From: Cephalotrichum gorgonifer
Lineage: Eukaryota; Ascomycota; Sordariomycetes; Microascales; Microascaceae
NCBI GenBank assembly: GCA_900312665.1
Contig: ONZQ02000007.1
Span: forward strand, 1,683,297-1,712,803
Length of the DNA: 29,507 nucleotides
Reading direction: 5' to 3'
Shown here: one piece after another, positions 1 through 10,093 of the stretch
Layout of the letters: every line of letters starts with the position of its first letter
Numbering within the stretch: position 1 is the first letter of the stretch
The notes under the pieces: generated by a model
What the model was told of the DNA's origin: nothing
The model's database searches: none
What the model saw: the letters and a program-made list of their open reading frames with translations, nothing else
Made by a program: the position numbers and the translations under genes

Positions 1-13
1 CCCCCCCCCCCCC
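1..13. repeat. poly-C homopolymer at window start
   Basis: Thirteen consecutive C bases open the window, followed by more C-rich sequence. Together with the G run at the other end, this looks like an assembly break at a homopolymer rather than a biological boundary (inference). Confidence 0.9.
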
Positions 14-284
14 TTTTTACCCCCCTTCTCCCCCTGCCCTATTATTATCTCCCAGCTAATGCCGTTCCATCAGACGTACAAGTATACGAATATTGTTCTT
101 GCTTTGTCGGCCCCCATTTTGTCTTCCAATAATATCATCCGCTGGAAGGAGCAAGCTAAGCTGAGGCGTCAGTATCACCTTCCGCCGAGCTGACATCGGT
201 GGGTAGGTGGCTTCCTCCAATCCCCTCCTGGACCAAATTTGGCTAGTCTCACCTCAATGGCTGGTTTTCAAAGAACATCCCAGG

Positions 285-324
285 GTACGAGAGTACTTTG
301 GAAGTCAGACTTGTACGGGTACGT
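285..324. repeat. GTAC-palindrome cluster
   Basis: GTACGAGAGTAC lies at 285-296 and GTACGGGTAC at 313-322. These belong to a dispersed family of short GTAC-flanked imperfect palindromes found through the non-coding parts of this window. Confidence 0.5.
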
Positions 325-581
325 GTTACCTCCTATGGAATGCCTGCGTCTCCCCCCCTACCAAGTACTTGTAAAGCCAGGCGGGAGTGCGCGTAATATG
401 GCCGGGATTGGCTGCGAAGGTTTTACCCCCTCCCTCCCCCCTTCCCCCTCCCCCACTAAATTAGTCCAGACCATGCTGCGCTGGGCCGCGCCTCCCTTGT
501 GCACTTCTCACCCCTTCCGCTTCAGAAAAGCTGATCCAGGAATCATCGGGTCCGCGCTTTCGAATCCCTCTCTCCCTCCTT

Positions 582-615
582 CCCACAACCATGAATGTAT
601 TGACATGGTTGTGGG
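582..615. repeat. perfect 12-bp inverted repeat (hairpin)
   Basis: CCCACAACCATG at 582-593 is the exact reverse complement of CATGGTTGTGGG at 604-615, with a 10-nt loop at 594-603. No gene ends here that would make it an obvious terminator. It could be an RNA hairpin, a protein-binding site or a remnant of a small inverted-repeat element. Confidence 0.85.
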
Positions 616-965
616 CTACATTGAAGCGGAGTGCAACCAAGATTCCTAACCACCCTGGAAGGAACTCCGTGCTCCCGATCTTGGTTGCTCGACAAGACAG
701 GAGACCGTGAAACGAGACGGCAATTTACGGAGTACACGGGACTCAAATGGGACGGTGGAGTCTAGCTCCAATCGTGGGGTGAAATCTACGTACGACACTT
801 TTTTCTTCTGTACCCCTTCTCACTATCCGACATGATAGACACACCAACTGTACCACCGACCATGTCCACCAAGCCAATTTGGCCCCCTTCCCCCATGCCC
901 CGTCATCCACAACGGAGTAATGCTCGCAGATGGAAGTGCTCTTCAATGAGACGTCGTGCAGGGAA

Positions 966-983
966 GTACTCCGTACGAAGTAC
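966..983. repeat. GTAC-palindrome cluster
   Basis: GTACTCCGTAC (966-976) overlaps GTACGAAGTAC (973-983), so three GTAC cores fall within 18 bp. The second string recurs exactly at 4864-4874. Confidence 0.55.
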
Positions 984-2697
984 CTCGTAAAGCTCTTCGA
1001 CAAAGTACGTTGTAGATGCCCCTCGTTTATTCCTTGCAGAAGATGCGCAAGGTTTCCTCCTCCGTCATGGATAATATCAGGCCCCCGGCCGCAAGCCGCA
1101 GGCTGTTGGTTTGACGACGGAGGAATCCTACCGCCCTCCTGACTGGTTGGGCGGCAACCGGGACAGGCACGAGACAATTCGTGTCAATCGGCAACACCAG
1201 GCATATTCGAATAGAATGGTATGTACGTAGTAATCCTGCATGCGGGTGGTGGGTGGGTGCTCGGCCGGGGGCGGTGAAGTATCTTGTACATGGGTCCCTC
1301 CCTGAGTTGATGGCAAAATACCTCAAGGTCGAGATTGAGTCTCCCGTCCTGGTAAATTTTCACTTGGAAGATAACTAATAACTATCATCCATCCGAGTAT
1401 GAGTACGCCGTAGGATGCTCTAGAAAGGCTCATGTGAGATATCGTACTCGTAAACTATCGATATGACCGCCCCTCTGGACGAAGCATCCCGAAGATTTAT
1501 CTCCATTTCATCATCTCGTCAGGTTTACCCACGTTGGAAGGGCTGGTCCAGAACAGAATCACCCCTTCCAAGCCAACGCAGGGCTAGTTCTTTCGCCGAG
1601 CCCGGTACAAAGCACTTCAGTGTCTGGCACCTTCCCCCATTTCAAGCTGCGGGTGGGTCGACGGAAGGTGGGTGCGGCTGGTGGCGCCCCACCCTATTGG
1701 TCATGAAGAAGAATACAGTGTCATTCTCCTTATTGGTACATGCCTGCGTCGTGCCGCGAGGACGCAGGGTTGGGACAGCCGCCAAGCCAATGATTCCCTG
1801 GGCGACGAGACCAGCATGGACCGTGGCACTGAACAATCTCCCTACTATTATTACCGAGGACACCCTAAGGATGGACGTTTTCATTTCTGAGATTAGCAGC
1901 ATAAGCAGCCCACCTCTAAGACCCCAAGCAACTTGATGACATTCCCCCACAAACCTCAAAGTACAACGAACGAGGAAGCCGCGACTCAGATGAAGAGGAG
2001 TAGGAAAAGAAAGGGAGGAAAAAAAACTAGATTGCACTGGAACGGTAAACTCTTACTCGTATCCATGACGGAAGAATCCACCCTCTACGAAGTAGCAAGA
2101 GTATCCGTACCTCTTTCCTTCGGCTCAGTGTGACACGCCAAACCAACGGCAAAAGAACAGGGTGATATCCATTAGAGACAGGGAAGGAAGGGACTTTGGT
2201 CCTGGTACCGTCACCGTCAGGTCAGACGGAATCTTGTGGATTCCTCTGGGGAAGGTGCCAGCTGACGGAGGGGTCGGAGAGGGGCAGGTGTGCCCACGGC
2301 ATGGGGGCCGCCGCCAAAAGCAAGGACTCGCTCACTCCCGGTCAGCCGTCCTGTGTTCTCGGAGAAGGAAGTTTCCCGAAGAAGCAGATGTTAGCGAGAG
2401 GCCAGCCGGAGGAGCTGTGTCTTGATGGCGGCCGATGAACTGACATTTCCCCATGCTTATTTTGTTTGGAGGTCTCGGCTCCGTCTGGAGACTGGAGACT
2501 TACAATACATGCCCTTGCGGAGCTCACATGTCTTGGGTTTGGGGAGGAATACGGCGAGCTACGAATTTAATGTTCGGACTGTGCTGGAGGATGATCTGTC
2601 CAGTGCTAACTCAATCTCTCAATCTGAGGGGCATCCAATCTGGGGACCGAGGACGGGCGCAGACACAGCACACTCTCCTTGGGCGTCTCCAAGGCAC

Positions 2698-2723
2698 GAG
2701 TACCAAATGCTAAGTACGAGTAC
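2698..2723. repeat. GTAC-palindrome cluster
   Basis: GAGTAC at 2698-2703 is followed by GTACGAGTAC at 2714-2723. The GTACGAGTAC string recurs exactly at 3343-3352. Confidence 0.5.
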
Positions 2724-3342
2724 ATCCATCGACCGAGGAGACGTTCGGAAGAGGAAGGAACATGGGTCAAGACGACTAACTAATTATGGCCGCAGGAAAC
2801 CGTCGACTATTACAACCTCAATAAGATCTCTCGTGTAATGAATAGGTAATGAATGAGTGAGGCGACACGAAATCTTGGTTTGAGCCAGAAGGCACTAACC
2901 CCAAGGTCAAGACCGAGACTATTACGAGTTAAGTTCGTCCACGCACGTATACTACGTCCTACGTACCCAGGATTGGTATTAGCAGAAACGGGGGCGAAGC
3001 GAGGGGCGACGCGGCCTAACTCTTACCACCGCGTGGAAGGTCGGTCGGTTCTTGCGAGTACGCACGGAGCACACGAGTCGCCCCCCGGTCGAGCGTCCGT
3101 TCGGGGAACCGTTTGGGCGCTTTCCCCTTTCTATTCGTACCGCTAGACGCCCGCTGTGTCGATTTCCGGTGAGTGGCATCGGATCAGAGACAAGTGCAAA
3201 ATATATTGGAACTCTCTCTCGGACTGACCACATGCGCTCAGAAGAGGGCAGATCCCGTCGCACCTCGCAAGGATTCTAATGGGCACATCCTTCCTTCATA
3301 TCTGTGTACCTCCGCACGAACCTCCACCACATCAAGGATCAT

Positions 3343-3352
3343 GTACGAGTAC
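3343..3352. repeat. GTACGAGTAC copy
   Basis: Exact second copy of the string at 2714-2723, again in non-coding DNA. Confidence 0.5.
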
Positions 3353-4863
3353 CCCCCATGCGATCCAAAGTATATTCAAATCGGCGTTTCACACAATCAG
3401 CGGTCCCAGCCCGCCAATGGCTCATCATCCCACTCTTGCTTTTTTCTCGGCCTGGAATGAGGACGGGTGGAAGCACTTTGTCCCTTCCGGTATCATGGAC
3501 GTATGAGTTTATACGACGAGACCGTCGGAACCTCCGGTACTTGTGTATTGATTGCTTCAGTTAAGCCTACGATTCGATACGGAGTAGTTACTGCTCGTAT
3601 GTACGCGTTCGTGGACGGAAGCGGGCTAGCTGTCGCCCGAATATAGCCCCTCAACCTCAGCGGGCAGGCAACTAGTCATGCGTGACTGGTCGCCTCTTGG
3701 AATGGTGGCCGCCTTATCCACGGATGACGCTACCGGATATTCTGGCTGGCTAGCTACGACAGGCGGCATCTGCAATGGGCCAACGAAGGAGACACAAGGC
3801 ATGCCACAAACCTTGGTCACATTTTCGCAAACGCTGTGCCCAGTGAGTGGCTAGCCATGACAAAGATGTGGAAAGTGTTGCAAGCGGGAATTTTGCATTC
3901 CAGCATTAACATCAAGAGGCGAAACCCGGCCCAACATCTGACTCTCTTCATGTCCTCCTTTGTCGTGCTGGTACTCGTTCTCGTCTTGGGCAAAATGGTG
4001 GGAAACCGCCACTAACACGATGTGGAAACCTCAAACGGATTACCGTCACAGTGGGACCAGGATGGGAACATCGACACCGTGCCAAATATAACCCGTTCAC
4101 TTCCGGTGATACCCCTTTCCTGATACGGCTCAGGATTGGTGGTGCCGCAGCAACCGCACAGAGCAGAGACATGCCCCTCCGGTCGGTCCGTGGGGTTTAT
4201 GATACTCGGTACAAGAGTTGTGGAGGCCATTACTTGTGTTTTTTTTTCTCCGCTAACCAAGAGACGAGGCAAACGGCAAACGGCGAGGGCGTGGTCATAT
4301 CCACAGTTCGGCATTTTTGTTTCTCATTTTTCCCTTTGCGCTTTGCCGTTCCTTCTCCCCCCCCCCCACGCACAAAGTCGGGGACAAAGGCCTGTTTCGA
4401 AGCAGTACTGATGCGTGTCCCAGAAAAGAAACAGGTCCGAGAACAAGCATGCACACATGCTTGGACAAGTATGTTCGTAAGTGTCGTGCCGTGTCCAGGA
4501 AATCAACGGGCCACTTAAGAAAAAAAACGATATTCCTCTCCACGGCCCCCTCATGGCTCCATTCCATCGCCCCCCTTAGCGTCCCTGGTGGCGCTCAAAA
4601 CTGCAAGGTTTATCAAACGACAACATCAAAGTGCATTGATATCGGAGCGAGACCTTCTTCCCTCTCTCAAGGCTTAGAGCTTGAGGCTTTTTTGCTCACT
4701 CGAAGCCCCCTCCCCCCTTTACGCCCCTCATTTCGAGCCGGCATTCCGGAGTCGTAGCGTCGTGCTGGAGAATATGTTTTTTTTCTTGCACTTGTATCTC
4801 GCTAGAGCGTTTCTTGGCTCTGTTCTGCGGGTACCAGTGGCCGACAGAAGGGCAGGGGGGCAT

Positions 4864-4874
4864 GTACGAAGTAC
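4864..4874. repeat. GTACGAAGTAC copy
   Basis: Exact copy of 973-983; member of the dispersed GTAC-palindrome family. Confidence 0.5.
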
Positions 4875-5964
4875 GAGTGCGAGGAAAGCGAGCACTGTGG
4901 TGTCGAGTTGAATCCGGTGGCTCGACGCCTTCTGTTTTCTGTCTTCCCCTAACAATGATCGTCGGGGTGAGAGGGGGTGAATTCCAACGCCGTGTGGAAA
5001 CCCAAGGGGGTGGGTGCGAAGGTGCTTCGATTTTCCGAGGCGGGAGCTTGGAATTTCAAAAGTCAAGCGAATCCACCCCCTCTTTTCTTTACTCCACGCC
5101 GGAAGCCGGGGGGGGCCAAGCAAAGCTGCTTCGGCTTGGGAAAGTTGGAAAGCACCGAGGGTTTAAGGTTGTGATCATCATCGCCGAGAGACTAACCCCT
5201 CCAAGGAGTCCTGCGTGTCCTCTCTCACTCCTTTTTTCGCCACGGGCCGAGTTACGAAGCTTCGGCCGGAGGAGGCTCTGCATGACACGCTTTTTCACAT
5301 TTACGCTCGTGCTTATCGGACCGTCTTACCTTTTGCGTTCCACGTTCGCCGGTTCGTGAAGTTGCTTTTCCTGGGGGGGTCTACTCGGATGCTTGTGGCT
5401 GCGGCAAGGTTCGCCTCTGTTGGTCCTTGCAAGGCGAAGCCGTAATACTGATACGCCTAGTGGGCGGTGGGCAATGTGGTGTCATTGTACTGCTTACGAC
5501 GGGAGGGTTGCTTTGAGGGTCGGCCAAGCCATTCTGGGGATACCATCCAATCACGGGTGTATTTTTTAGCTCCCCTGGCTAAAGTTTATGGGCATGATTA
5601 CTTGTACATACTTGTAACCAGAGGAAGAAGCCTCGGAGGTTCATTTTCGTGGAAACTCGACGCCGCCTGCGGTGCTGGGACTATTGAGGCGAAGCCGCCT
5701 CCTCACTAGACGTGAGGCATCCGGACGGCCGAGTCCAGGATGGGTCTCACGAGCACTCGGGTTCCTTCGCTGTGCGAGCCTTTGACTCTCCCTCTCCCCC
5801 CCCCCCTTCGATGCCAGGGCGATGAGCTCTGTCGAGTTCCGACTGGTTGGGTGGGTGGGAGGATTCGTGGGGTGGCTGCTACTCGTTGGAAGTAGCTTGT
5901 ACCTTTTTCGAACAGTTTCGGCATTTTCCTCTTCTCATGCGCGCTACGGCACAACCGACGTTGT

Positions 5965-5984
5965 ACTCGTATACAAGTACGAGT
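5965..5984. repeat. 7-bp-arm inverted repeat of the GTAC family
   Basis: ACTCGTA (5965-5971) and TACGAGT (5978-5984) are exact reverse complements around a 6-nt spacer. The left arm begins inside a GTAC at 5963-5966 and the right arm lies on a GTAC at 5977-5980. Confidence 0.6.
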
Positions 5985-6200
5985 GGATAATGATGCGGCC
6001 AGCAATAGTCTACTCGCCCCAATACCAAGAGCCAGGACACGCTCCAATGACAAATGACTCTGCGTGGAGATTCGGACTTGTCGCCCGGAAACTCGGGTTT
6101 TTGATGGTTTCGAGGCGGCGCTGTACTCGGAGGCGGCCGGGAGTCTCAAGGCGTTCTTTTTTTTTTCTTCTTGGCTTACGGCCGGGGACGAACTGAGTAC

Positions 6201-7540
6201 TAACTACTCGTATTGTGAGTCCCATTACTGCTTCGTACCTTCTCTTGGCTCAACTCGTATTGGGCTGCACCATGCTAGCTAGCAAGATTCTCCACCGAGG
6301 CATAATCATCCGTGTTCGGACGGGGCGTTCGGATAAGACCTGTGGCGTGGCTGCTGATGGGTGTTTTTTGCCTAGACGCGGCTCCCGCGGAGGGACGATC
6401 AGATGGGCTGGCGCCTGGAGAGACGATTGTTCTTCTGGATCCTGGTGCTGGTGGCCTTGGAGCAATTACTGACTGGGCCCCGCCTTCTCCTGACCTTGGG
6501 TTCCGCCCCCTGAGGTTGTCGTCAGCGAGCCGTCAGCGAGCCAAGCCCCTGAGCTGTGCGTGGATTGGGACCATCCTGGGCCGATGGGGGCGAGAGGACA
6601 AGGGCAAGACCAAGAGCAGAGGGCGGAGGGGGAGGGCCTGGAGCCCCGTTTTAACAACCTGGTCTTAGAGACAGTTACTGGCATGGCGCTCTGAAGCTCG
6701 GAGGCGATGGCCAGACGCTAGGCCATATGGCGAGCGGTTGGGAGGATGAGATGGTCGGCATGGCTTTTTCTTGATGCGGGCTTGTGGCTCTTGCGGACTC
6801 CGGCCTCTATCTAGACGCTACTCCGTGGGCGCCGTGGACTGCGAGTGGTGTGCAGTACAGCCTCAAGTGAGGATGCCACGCGACTTCGCCTACGAGGAGT
6901 CAAGACCCGTACGCCGAGGACCAGGGGACAAGGTAGATGGCGAGCCGCGCCGGTGCGTTTGCCCCCGATGACCTATCCCTCGATGGCCTTGAGAGTTTTC
7001 TACCATTGCCGATACTGCCCCTCTCCTTGGGAGAAGGGCAGTGTGAGAGCTGTCTTCTTGTGGCACGGGGGAGTTGGGATTCTTCTCTTACATCGCCTAG
7101 GCTTCGCGGATGCCTTGCTCGTGCTGTCATACTTGGGTAGAAGCTCCTCGCGTCTCGCTATCCTCTCGGCTGATGCAGAGTGTACTTGCTGGCAGGGATG
7201 ATGCTCCAAGGGCGGCGTATCTGCGCGCTGGGAGATCCTAGGGTCTCCCCCCTCCCCCTGCTCTTGCGAACCCTCTTCCACTCTCACCTCTGTATGGAGT
7301 CGGAGGGATACTCGGGAGACGGGGGTCGGTAGCCCTATGCTTGGTTTCCTCGGGTGGTGCGCCACCTGGTATAAGTGCCTGGTTCTCGCGTCTCGTTCGG
7401 GCCTGCTCGATTGTCCTCCATGCCTTGTGGGCCGAGAAAGGGAAGAGGGGGAGGGGGGAGCTGGGCTGTTGGCTAGTAGACTTATGGTTTGGACAAATTG
7501 GTATCGGTGAGTATTTATGGGCTTGATATATTAGAGACTG
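6201..7540 (+). other. G/C-rich segment with broken coding-like frames
   Basis: Several plus-strand stretches read like protein for 40-60 codons and then stop or shift. One is about 6371-6530. A second, in another frame, runs from about 6500 to 6690. A third covers roughly 6771-6970. Adjacent frames appear to continue one another, as in a decayed gene or transposon ORF. I recognise no domain and cannot show homology, so this is a candidate relic only; chance is a real alternative. Confidence 0.2.
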
Positions 7541-8631
7541 ACCATCCGGGGTTTAAAGAGGGGTATCTCTGCAGAGATGAAGCGTAGTGGACGAACTCCA
7601 TCTCGCCGCCGTGGTGCCCGGTAGATGCCTTCCTTTCCCGCATTGTGATAACTCTTCCCCTTCTGCTCCACCTCGCTTGCTATTCCTATTCACATATGTA
7701 AAACTTACTACTCTCACGAGGCTCTCAAGCTTACGGTGGAACATAGATATACACCGATGGCATCACCTGGAGACCTGTGGGCCTGCCCTGCATCGGGGTG
7801 AGCCCGGTCTGAGGATCCCAGTAGACCGCTGCCGGTTACCTGGCTCTAATATCCAACCCACTGACTTGTGCGTTCACGATGGAAAGCGAATAGGGGGCAA
7901 ACATGCTTTGCTGATTGCGAGAACATATGGCTTCACGAGCGCGGGTATTACCTGCAACATCTCTCGCCACGGCGTCTGACAAACACCCTACCGTCCGTGG
8001 AACAACTGAGGTCGTTTTCTAGGTACGTCGGGGGGATACAGATGGGATTCTCTCACTTGGTATACTGAGCGGGCTACGGGGACTGATTTTTGCATACATC
8101 CTCATTTGCCCGCTGCATCCCGCCCTCGGTGCCTCATTGCATCACCCCCTGGCTGTTGACATGAATACTGGCTATCCCTAGGGAAACCGTGGTGGGCTAT
8201 GTCCGCGGGGTTGGGATGGGATGGAGATTTATTTGATTCCGAAATGGACTGATAGGAAAGGGGCAAGATGTTGATATACGGTATGCTCCTTTATTGTGCC
8301 GTTTGTGAGGATGGCTAAAGAAGGGGAGAAGGAGGGAGAGGGGGGTTTCGAGGTGAGCATAGCCTTTGTGATCACGAGGGATTCGACGACCGGTAAAGGG
8401 ATCATCTACAGAATCGTAAACTCCCTAGTAGAAGGCCTTTCCGGAGGGACATCCGAGTGACACTCATTATCATCCCGCGCAACGGGGACACGGTAGAGTA
8501 GTATGTTATCACAAATGACTGTGCTCTGTATCTCAGAAGGAGGATGAAACACCGTTATCTACGTCCGATGGAATCGCTGGATTGAGCAGTAGTGCCCGGA
8601 GGTCATAGTTGCCCTGATACCGGTCGCCGGG
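7541..8631. other. non-coding region, nothing recognised
   Basis: Both strands hold only short ORFs. The stretch 7740-8060 is moderately G/C-rich but matches no tRNA, snRNA or rRNA pattern I know. No repeat longer than about 10 bp stood out. Confidence 0.4.
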
Positions 8632-9642
8632 TCATATCCACGCTAGGTTCTCCAAGTCGGGGGTCGAGGCCTGTCCGTCTGAGCTGGAGCCGTGAATACT
8701 CATATATACGCAGGGGCTCGCATCAGCACCACTCATCATTCCACGGCCTTGGCCAAGCTGGTACCGGGGCATTGTTAGGCCCTGGCCGGTGGTGGAGTGG
8801 TCCCGACTGGGGGGCCGATTGGCTTGGGGAGGCATCACAGACTGGGGCGTGTTAGTTAGTAGCACGACGTGTCCCTCATGTTTTGAAGAGGCGTCTTTAG
8901 GACATAGTAGAAGGAATAAGTGGCGACCGCGGCTTGGCACTCCAGTCTGCTTTGCGCCTCGCCCCCGACCGCAGGAAGGTAGTCGTGCCAAGTTTGAGCA
9001 TTGCAAGAGCGCGATGCCGGTGTTAGTGCGTATCATCGTGTTTAAAATACCTACTGGGAAAGGGAGAAATGTACAAAGTATTTCCCAGATTGAATGAAAT
9101 GTAAGGCATATTATCGAGAGCGAGAGTGTATGAAGTATCCTTGAGATTGAAAATGGATGAAGCATTCTTGAGAATGAATTAGCGCTCTCTCCAATGCCAG
9201 ATGTTGAAGGCACAGCATGAATACGAGTAATGTAGTTCGAGGATAGATACAGAGAGGCTCCACCTACGGTGTTCCCATTGGCTCTCCCCCCGTCTGAAGT
9301 TGACGACCATGGAGGGGCAGAAGCATTTGGCTCCATGTTGGACCTTATTAGGTGGGCCCCACGTGATAGTGTACCTTTGTACCGAGCCGCTGTCTCTCTC
9401 GTAATATTGGAATACGAACAGGACGAACCAAAACGGGAGGCAGAAAACAAGACCCCTGTTGCTTGGGTAATTTCGTCCCGCGTGGTTTGGGACACATCCC
9501 CAAACTCGGCTGCTCCGCCGCCCTTCCCCTTCTCTGTCCCCCCCCCTGCTGGCCCCAATCCGTCCGTTGATCCCACCCACCCGACCGTGCCCGACGACGC
9601 CGCCTCTTCGAACATCGTCGCTCGTTTAAACCTCTTTGGCAA
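8632..9642 (-). CDS. long unidentified ORF, possible gene or relic
   Basis: A minus-strand frame stays open for 336 codons; the first ATG is at 9615, giving 327 residues. I recognise no family. The predicted protein has a Gly-rich N-terminal part, a Ser/Ile/Leu-rich hydrophobic middle partly encoded by the diverged 27-bp repeat at 9073-9181, and a Ser/Gly/Pro-rich end. With equal base use, a 336-codon open frame is improbable by chance (61/64 to the power 336 is about 1e-7 per start position), so it deserves a check. Against it: the mixed composition, the repeat inside the frame, and no visible conserved motif. If real, it would be transcribed divergently from chs7 with about 480 bp between start codons. 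Confidence 0.2.
   Translation of the reverse strand: MPKRFKRATMFEEAASSGTVGWVGSTDGLGPAGGGTEKGKGGGAAEFGDVSQTTRDEITQATGVLFSASRFGSSCSYSNITRETAARYKGTLSRGAHLIRSNMEPNASAPPWSSTSDGGRANGNTVGGASLYLSSNYITRIHAVPSTSGIGESANSFSRMLHPFSISRILHTLSLSIICLTFHSIWEILCTFLPFPVGILNTMIRTNTGIALLQCSNLARLPSCGRGRGAKQTGVPSRGRHLFLLLCPKDASSKHEGHVVLLTNTPQSVMPPQANRPPSRDHSTTGQGLTMPRYQLGQGRGMMSGADASPCVYMSIHGSSSDGQASTPDLENLAWI
9073..9181. repeat. diverged 27-bp repeat, three copies
   Basis: Two adjacent copies lie at 9130-9156 and 9157-9181, both beginning ATGAAG and sharing TTGAGA-TGAA. A weaker third copy lies at 9073-9099 (ACAAAGTATT...GATTGAATGAA). The block is A/T-richer than its surroundings. Confidence 0.55.
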
Positions 9643-10093
9643 TTCGCTCTTTCACTTGTGTCGGAAAGGGGGGGACATTTTCTCTTCTCTTCCTCTTAGC
9701 TCGAACACTTCGCGATAGCCTCTTACCGAACGAAATAATACTCCCCTCGCGACGACACATTCCCTTTTTGCCCTCAATCCGCCTCGACGACAACGGCGCT
9801 TGCTACGACACAACTTTGCGAACTTTTTCTTCGATTATTGCCTCGCCTTACACGATACTTACTTACCCTTAGGGCTCTCCGCCGTTAATTTCTCGATATA
9901 CCGATCGACCATCGAGTGCAAACGAGCCCATTTTCGACCGCCGATACGTGTTGGGTGCTTTCGAGGGTGGAGAAACGACCACCGCGGCCGCAAGAACGAA
10001 GTCGGGGCAAGGCGCCGGGCCAATAGACTCCGACACGTCTCGTCTCTATTTCTAACTACCCTTTGGCACGCCTCTCCGTTCCTCTCTCAAAAA
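9643..10093 (+). promoter_or_regulatory. chs7 upstream region and 5' leader
   Basis: This stretch ends in a pyrimidine-rich leader (CCTCTCCGTTCCTCTC) and an A run directly before the chs7 ATG, as is usual for fungal genes. No TATA box or specific factor site can be assigned with confidence. The frame upstream of the chs7 start is open back to about 9800, but the family N-terminus begins at 10094. Confidence 0.45.

Larger units (their letters stand above)
14..4000. other. gene-poor region, no gene recognised
   Basis: All reading frames are broken into short ORFs of at most about 160 codons. None shows a recognisable domain, an exon chain with matching splice phases, or a codon pattern like the genes further right. 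The stretch holds several GTAC-centred short palindromes (listed separately) and a hairpin at 582-615. No tRNA A/B box pair was found; the B-box-like string near 558 lacks partner arms. It may be an intergenic or accessory segment. Confidence 0.5.
4001..6200. other. gene-poor region, no gene recognised
   Basis: The ORFs here (longest about 181 codons, at 4814-5359 +) show no domain or splice structure I recognise. Homopolymer runs of C, G and T are frequent, for example C runs near 4360 and 5800 and T runs near 4240 and 6157. GTAC palindromes sit at 4864-4874 and 5963-5984. Confidence 0.45.

Noticed and set aside
545..575. B-box-like TTTCGAATCCC suggesting a tRNA
   Set aside because: The T-stem does not pair, there is no A box or acceptor stem at the right distance, and no other tRNA B-box candidate was found.
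4814..5359. 181-codon plus-strand ORF
   Set aside because: No motif, no splice context, mixed composition; this length is not surprising in a window of this size.
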